Assembly: GCA_965220835.1 (NCBI GenBank) | Contig: OZ244842.1 | Coordinates: 496,001 to 560,000, forward strand | DNA from: Azophilus sp965220835 | GTDB lineage: Bacteria > Pseudomonadota > Gammaproteobacteria > Pseudomonadales > Azotimanducaceae | Length of the DNA stretch: 64,000 nt | Direction of reading: 5' to 3' | In this document: positions 60,096 through 64,000 of the stretch, piece by piece | How positions within the stretch are numbered: the stretch's first letter is position 1 | Layout of the letters: the number at the start of each line of letters is the position of its first letter | Made by a program: the position numbers and the translations under genes | The notes under the pieces: model-generated | Seen by the model: the letters and a program-made list of their open reading frames with translations, nothing else | Told to the model about the DNA's origin: nothing | Databases searched by the model: none

Positions 60096-60299
60096 CTAGT
60101 GTGCTGTCCCACAAATAAGTGGGTTTTAGTCGCTAGGCCATTTTGGCTCCCGTGCAAGGGCCTTTCCGTTACCGGAATGGGCGACGACGCAGTGTGGCAG
60201 GCCCCACATAAGGAGGAGCAACGCAGCCGGCCGGACCAGGGCATCCGGGGGCCAAAAGGGCCACGAATAATCACGCTTATTTGTGGGACAGTACACTAG
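60096..60299. mobile_element. 204-bp MITE-like element with 24-bp terminal inverted repeats
   Basis: Terminal arms 60096-60119 and 60276-60299 are inverted copies with a single mismatch; the left begins CTAGTGTGCTGTCCCACAAA. If the outer CTAG on both ends is counted as a 4-bp target duplication, the repeat is TGTGCTGTCCCACAAATAAG. Further inside, GGCCATTTTGGCTCCCG and its complement GGCCCTTTTGGCCCCCG reinforce the fold, so almost the whole element can form one long hairpin. It carries no gene, so it would need a transposase from elsewhere. It sits between the promoter region and the molybdenum hydroxylase genes. Confidence 0.8.
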
Positions 60300-60359
60300 G
60301 TGCCACTGCACCAACCCGCTTTTGCAAAACAAGCCAACTACCTCAATCAGGAGTGACTG

Positions 60360-60854
60360 ATGATCGAATTCACGCTGAACGGCAATCGGGTGCAGACCGA
60401 TGACCCGCCGGACACGCCCCTGCTTTGGGCCGTGCGCGACACCTTCAAGCTGAAGGGCTCCAAGTACGGATGCGGCGCTGGCCTGTGCGGCGCCTGCACC
60501 ATGCATGTCGATGGCGAGGCGGTGCGCAGCTGCGTGCTGTCCATCGCCGCCGTGGCCGGCAGGGCGGTGACCACCATCGAGGGCTTGGCTGAGCCGGGTG
60601 AGCTGCACGCTTTGCAGGAAGCTTGGGTGTCCCACAACGTCCCCCAATGCGGCTATTGCCAGCCGGGCCAGATCATGTCGGCGGCGGCGCTGTTGGCGCA
60701 GAACCCCAATGCCAACGAGGCGGAGGTGGAGAGCGCCATGGCGGGAAACATTTGCCGTTGCGGCTGCTATCCGCGCATCAAGCAGGCCATTTTGTCGGTG
60801 GCGGGCAAGGCGGACGCAGGCTCTCCCCTGGAATTGGCCACGGAGGTGTCCTGA
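60360..60854 (+). CDS. (2Fe-2S) subunit of a molybdenum hydroxylase
   Basis: 164 residues; GGAG about seven bases before the ATG. The first [2Fe-2S] cluster uses Cys38, Cys43, Cys46 and Cys58 (SKYGCGAGLCGACTMHVDG), the second Cys97, Cys100, Cys132 and Cys134 (PQCGYCQPGQIM and GNICRCGCYP). It is the small subunit of the xanthine oxidase family, most like IorA of isoquinoline 1-oxidoreductase, and carries electrons from the molybdenum centre. The stop overlaps the start of the large subunit (TGATG). Confidence 0.93.
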   Translation: MIEFTLNGNRVQTDDPPDTPLLWAVRDTFKLKGSKYGCGAGLCGACTMHVDGEAVRSCVLSIAAVAGRAVTTIEGLAEPGELHALQEAWVSHNVPQCGYCQPGQIMSAAALLAQNPNANEAEVESAMAGNICRCGCYPRIKQAILSVAGKADAGSPLELATEVS

Positions 60855-63055
60855 TGAACGCGTTGCTGAACGTTTCAAGGCGTCGATTTCTCAAGGCCTC
60901 CGGCGTTGCCGGCGGCGGGTTGGTGGTCGGCTTCACGCTCACCGGCTGCGGTTCCAGCGCTCCGCCGGTCATGCGCTTGGAAGGCGACTTCGTGCCCAAC
61001 GCCTTTTTGCAGATCACCCCGGAAAACCACGTCCGCTTCTACTGCCCGCGTGACGAAATGGGGCAGGGCATCAACACTGGGCTGTGCACCCTGGTGGCGG
61101 AGGAACTTGACGTGGCCCCCTGGGAAGTTGAAGTGCTCTGGGCGGGCGTGCACGCGGACTACGCCAATCCGGAGTTTGGCGTTCAGGGCACCGGCGGCAG
61201 CACGTCGATCAAGGCCCACTACCGGCAACTGCGCCAAGTGGGCGCTAACGTTCGCGCCGTGCTGCTGGAAGCCGCTGCCGGCCAGTTGGGGCGGCCCGTT
61301 GGCGCGCTTTCCACCGACCGCGGACACGTGGTTGTGGATGGCGAACGGCTCCCCTACGGCCAATTCGTCGCCACTGCCGCAGCGCTTGAAGCCCCCGAGG
61401 AGGCCCCACTAAAGCCAGCGAGTGAGTTCAAGTACATCGGCAACGACTTCGGACGGATTGATGCGCTGGACAAGTCCACCGGCGCTGCCGAGTTTGGCAT
61501 CGACATCGACTTTCCGGGCCTGCACCATGGCGTGGTGCGGCGCTGCCCGGTGGCCGGGGGCACGCTGAAGTCCTATCGCGACAACCAAGCGCGCTCGATT
61601 CCGGGCGTCACCGACGTAGTCGAAATCGGTAGTGGGGTGGCCGTCGTGGCCGATCGCTATTGGGCCGCCAAGCAGGGTGCGCAGGCACTTGAGGTGGAGT
61701 GGGACCTGCCGCCGCTGGCCGGCCTTGGCAACGAACGGCTGCAGGCGGACTACCAGGCCGGGTTGGAAAGCGAAGGCGATGTGGCCGATGAACAGGGTGA
61801 CTTGGCCGCTGGGTTTGAGCAAGCCAGCCAAGTATTGGAGAACGAGTACTGGGCACCCTATCTGGCCCATGCGCCCATGGAGCCGATGAATGCGGTGGTG
61901 CGCATTGAAGGCGACGAGGCGGATGTCTGGACGGGTTGCCAAGGCATTGTGGCGGCGCAAGGGCTGGTGGCGCGTTACGCGGGCTTGGACAAGTCCAAGG
62001 TGCGGGCGCACAACACCTATCTTGGCGGCGGCTTCGGCCGGCGGGCGACGCTGACCCATGTGATTGAGGCCACCCAGATGGCCGTGGCCACCCACAAGCC
62101 GATCAAGGTGCTGTGGAGCCGGGAGGATGACATCCAAAGCGGCATCTACCGCCCGGCTTCCTTGATGCGCATCAAGGCCGGCGTTGACGATGCGGGCCGC
62201 TTGACGGCGTGGCAGGCCAAGCGCGTCGGCGGCAACATCACGCCGGACACGCTGCGCAACATGATGCCGGCCTTGCTGCCGAGCGCGGTGGGCGAGGGCG
62301 CCATCAATTGGATGGTGGGCCTGGCGGACGGCGCGTTCGACGGCTGGGTTGTGGATCACTCCAGTGTTGAGGGGCTTTACGAAGACTACGACACCGCTAA
62401 TCGGGAAGTGCGCCATGTGACCATCAACCACGGGCTGCCGCTGACGTTCTGGCGGTCGGTGGGGCACTCCTATACGGCGTTCGCCAAGGAAACGATGATG
62501 GACGAACTGGCCGCCAAGGCGGGCTTGGATGCGGTTGAGTTCCGGTTGCGCAACACCCAGGACAAGCCGCGGCTGCAGCACGTCATCCGGGTGGCCGGCG
62601 AACGCTTGCGGCAGTGGCCAAGGCGACCCGGCCGCCATCTGGGGTTCGCCGCGCACAGTTCCTTCAGCACGGACGTGGCCGAAGTGGCGGAAGTGTCGGT
62701 GGAGAATGGCGCAATCCGGGTCCATCAAGTGCTCTGCGTGGTGGATTGCGGCATTGCCGTGAACCCGGACATCGTGCGGGCGCAGATGGAAGGCTCGGTC
62801 ATGTACGGGCTCACCGCGGCCTTGCACGGTGAGCTCGACCTGGAGAACGGCGCCATCAAGCAGAGCAACTTCCACGACTACCCCATCCTGCGCATGAACG
62901 AGGCGCCGAGCGTGGAGGTGGTCATCATCGACAGCGCCGAAGAGCCAACAGGCGTCGGAGAGCCCGGGTTGCCGCCGATCGCGCCAGCGGTGGCCAACGC
63001 GGTGTTTGCCGCCACCGGCCAACGCCTGCGCTCGTTGCCGCTGAAGCTGGTGTAG
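60854..63055 (+). CDS. molybdopterin-binding large subunit (IorB-like aldehyde/heterocycle oxidase)
   Basis: 733 residues. It begins with a twin-arginine signal (SRRRFLKASGVAGGG, Arg9-Arg10) ending in a lipobox-like LTGC (Cys32), so it is exported folded and may be lipid-anchored. Molybdenum cofactor segments: FYCPRDEMGQGINTGL, GGSTSIKAHYRQLR, LGGGFGRRATLTHVIEATQM, and PTGVGEPGLPPIAPAVANAV, where Glu703 is the catalytic base. Together with the gene at 60360 it forms the IorAB-type two-subunit enzyme, which hydroxylates aldehydes or N-heterocycles with water and hands electrons to a cytochrome. No FAD subunit is present, as expected. Confidence 0.92.
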   Translation: MNALLNVSRRRFLKASGVAGGGLVVGFTLTGCGSSAPPVMRLEGDFVPNAFLQITPENHVRFYCPRDEMGQGINTGLCTLVAEELDVAPWEVEVLWAGVHADYANPEFGVQGTGGSTSIKAHYRQLRQVGANVRAVLLEAAAGQLGRPVGALSTDRGHVVVDGERLPYGQFVATAAALEAPEEAPLKPASEFKYIGNDFGRIDALDKSTGAAEFGIDIDFPGLHHGVVRRCPVAGGTLKSYRDNQARSIPGVTDVVEIGSGVAVVADRYWAAKQGAQALEVEWDLPPLAGLGNERLQADYQAGLESEGDVADEQGDLAAGFEQASQVLENEYWAPYLAHAPMEPMNAVVRIEGDEADVWTGCQGIVAAQGLVARYAGLDKSKVRAHNTYLGGGFGRRATLTHVIEATQMAVATHKPIKVLWSREDDIQSGIYRPASLMRIKAGVDDAGRLTAWQAKRVGGNITPDTLRNMMPALLPSAVGEGAINWMVGLADGAFDGWVVDHSSVEGLYEDYDTANREVRHVTINHGLPLTFWRSVGHSYTAFAKETMMDELAAKAGLDAVEFRLRNTQDKPRLQHVIRVAGERLRQWPRRPGRHLGFAAHSSFSTDVAEVAEVSVENGAIRVHQVLCVVDCGIAVNPDIVRAQMEGSVMYGLTAALHGELDLENGAIKQSNFHDYPILRMNEAPSVEVVIIDSAEEPTGVGEPGLPPIAPAVANAVFAATGQRLRSLPLKLV

Positions 63056-63086
63056 TGCAGAGGTTGGCCGGGCGGGCTCCCCGGAC

Positions 63087-63105
63087 CGAGGGCATCTTGC
63101 CCTCG
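63087..63105 (+). terminator. hairpin after the molybdenum hydroxylase operon
   Basis: CGAGGGCA-TCT-TGCCCTCG is a perfect 8-bp stem with a three-base loop, 32 bp after the stop of the large subunit gene. No T-tract follows. Placement suggests the operon end. Confidence 0.5.
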
Positions 63106-63169
63106 ATTGAAGCCGACCGAGTCGGAGTGAGGGCGAGACGTGGACTTGAATCGCCGCGGCTCCAATCCT

Positions 63170-63952
63170 ATGGCTGAACCCTACTGGGCGCTCGCGGCCG
63201 GCTGCGTTCCCGATGCGCTGCCTTGGGAGATACCCCGCATTGCGGGAGAGGCGGGGTTCGAAACCTGCGGCATGTGGGTTGACCCGGCCACCACCTGGGA
63301 TGGCGGCGCATTGGGGAGAACGCGCACGGCACTGACCGAGACCGGCGTTAAGCTGATCGATGTCGAGGCGCTTTGGCTTGAGAATGGGGACCGGGCAACC
63401 GATGCCCAGAAGCTTATCCTGGAGGCGGGCTTGGAGCTTGGCGCCAGAAACGTCTTGGTGGTCTCCCGCCATGACGACCATGCGGCCAGCCAGTCCCAGT
63501 TCAGGGAACTCTGCGAGTGGGTTGGCGACGGCATTCGCATCAATCTGGAGTTTGGAGAATTCACGCCCATCAAGTCGCTGTCGGCCGCACGGGCCTTCAT
63601 CGCGGCCGTTGATCATCCCACCGCCGGCATCTTGATCGATCTCATGCACTTGAATCGCGCGGGCGATGCCTTGCCGCCGCTGGAGTCAGCGCAATTCTCC
63701 TACGTGCAGGCCTGTGATTTCCTGCAGTCGTCGGCGACCATGACCGGTGCCGACTACATTGATGCAGCGGTGGACGGCCGCTGTCCCTTGGGAGAGGGGG
63801 AGGCCAGAAGGAGCGATATCGAGACAGTCTGCCGGTCAGAGATCGACGTGAGCCTGGAAATTCGTTCCAAAGCCTTGCGCGACGCCTTTCCCGACCCGGT
63901 GGAGCGGGCCAACCAGATTCGCCAACGCTGCCGGCGCTCAGCGTTCCGATAG
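63170..63952 (+). CDS. sugar phosphate isomerase/epimerase-like TIM-barrel protein
   Basis: 260 residues from the ATG at 63170 (MAEPYWALAAGCVPDALPWE); a GTG at 63140 with a better ribosome site would add ten residues. The fold is an AP-endonuclease-2 TIM barrel: AGFETCGMWVD, VKLIDVEALWLENGD, GARNVLVVSRHDDHAASQSQ, IRINLEFGEFTP (metal Glu), AGILIDLMHLNRAGD (metal Asp/His) and SYVQACDFLQSS. Such proteins isomerise sugars or related hydroxy-carbonyls with a divalent metal. The substrate is unknown. Downstream to 64000 nothing is seen. Confidence 0.8.
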   Translation: MAEPYWALAAGCVPDALPWEIPRIAGEAGFETCGMWVDPATTWDGGALGRTRTALTETGVKLIDVEALWLENGDRATDAQKLILEAGLELGARNVLVVSRHDDHAASQSQFRELCEWVGDGIRINLEFGEFTPIKSLSAARAFIAAVDHPTAGILIDLMHLNRAGDALPPLESAQFSYVQACDFLQSSATMTGADYIDAAVDGRCPLGEGEARRSDIETVCRSEIDVSLEIRSKALRDAFPDPVERANQIRQRCRRSAFR

Positions 63953-64000
63953 AGGCCTGCCGCAGGCCGGTTGTTCCCGCGCCATGCGCGCCCCAGCAAA

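Noticed and set aside
61409..63649. 746-codon open frame on the minus strand
   Set aside because: Antisense to the molybdenum hydroxylase large subunit and the isomerase gene; composition is that of a shadow frame.

Overview
This is a GC-rich chromosomal window from a proteobacterium. The gene families point to a gammaproteobacterium-like, aerobic, lipid-degrading lifestyle: YejABEF, BetI, LigE, NADP-dependent GdhA, CYP153, TonB-dependent receptors, many acyl-CoA enzymes and a beta-helix/dihaem lipoprotein cassette. The taxonomy is an inference; there is no rRNA, tRNA or ribosomal protein gene here to anchor it. About 53 protein genes, three of them broken or doubtful, are packed mostly in short operons. 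No transposase or integrase gene was seen.

Layout. 1-4.8 kb: end of a TonB-dependent receptor, two tandem EthD-like genes, an ACAD11-type acyl-CoA dehydrogenase. 4.8-7.5 kb: a structured repeat, then a GntR/YtrA-type regulator with an ABC exporter, all overlapping, preceded by a clear 28-bp palindromic operator. 7.7-11.8 kb: Uma2 nuclease-like protein, hotdog thioesterase, a selenocysteine-containing glutathione peroxidase (in-frame TGA plus SECIS-like hairpin), and an orphan AAA/STAND-like ATPase. 11.8-14.1 kb: alpha-methylacyl-CoA racemase and acyl-CoA dehydrogenase. 14.5-18.6 kb: MFS carrier, ERG4/ERG24-type sterol reductase, nitroreductase, periplasmic DNA ligase LigE.

18.9-28.5 kb is the most striking region: a compact five-gene minus-strand operon. 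It holds a DrmA-like helicase, a DrmB-like DUF1998 protein, a small UvrD-like helicase, an unrecognised 529-residue protein and a NERD nuclease-helicase. It looks like a DISARM-related anti-phage system, but without the methyltransferase, DrmC, DrmD or DrmE that define the described DISARM classes.

28.6-44.9 kb: MaoC-like dehydratase, DUF4143 ATPase, a remnant of an old-yellow-enzyme gene, an MFS gene coupled to yejA, then yejB and yejE. A 6.6-kb opposite-strand block (BetA-like GMC oxidase, TonB-dependent receptor, BetI regulator, short BCCT carrier) separates yejE from yejF. A palindrome in front of the receptor gene is a candidate BetI site.

44.9-53 kb: glutamate dehydrogenase, ankyrin protein, a beta-helix lipoprotein plus dihaem lipoprotein pair, a CYP153-type alkane hydroxylase and an MFS efflux gene. 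53-64 kb: esterase, CoA-transferase, beta-hydroxyacid dehydrogenase, a truncated amidohydrolase, a PhyH dioxygenase with an apparent ATT start, TetR plus methyltransferase, VapBC, a 204-bp MITE-like element, a molybdenum hydroxylase pair (IorAB-like) and a TIM-barrel isomerase. Taken together, the enzymes (CYP153, PhyH, racemase, acyl-CoA dehydrogenases, CoA-transferases, hydratase, thioesterase) suggest oxidation of alkyl or branched-chain lipids, with import through TonB receptors and the Yej peptide transporter; this is inference.
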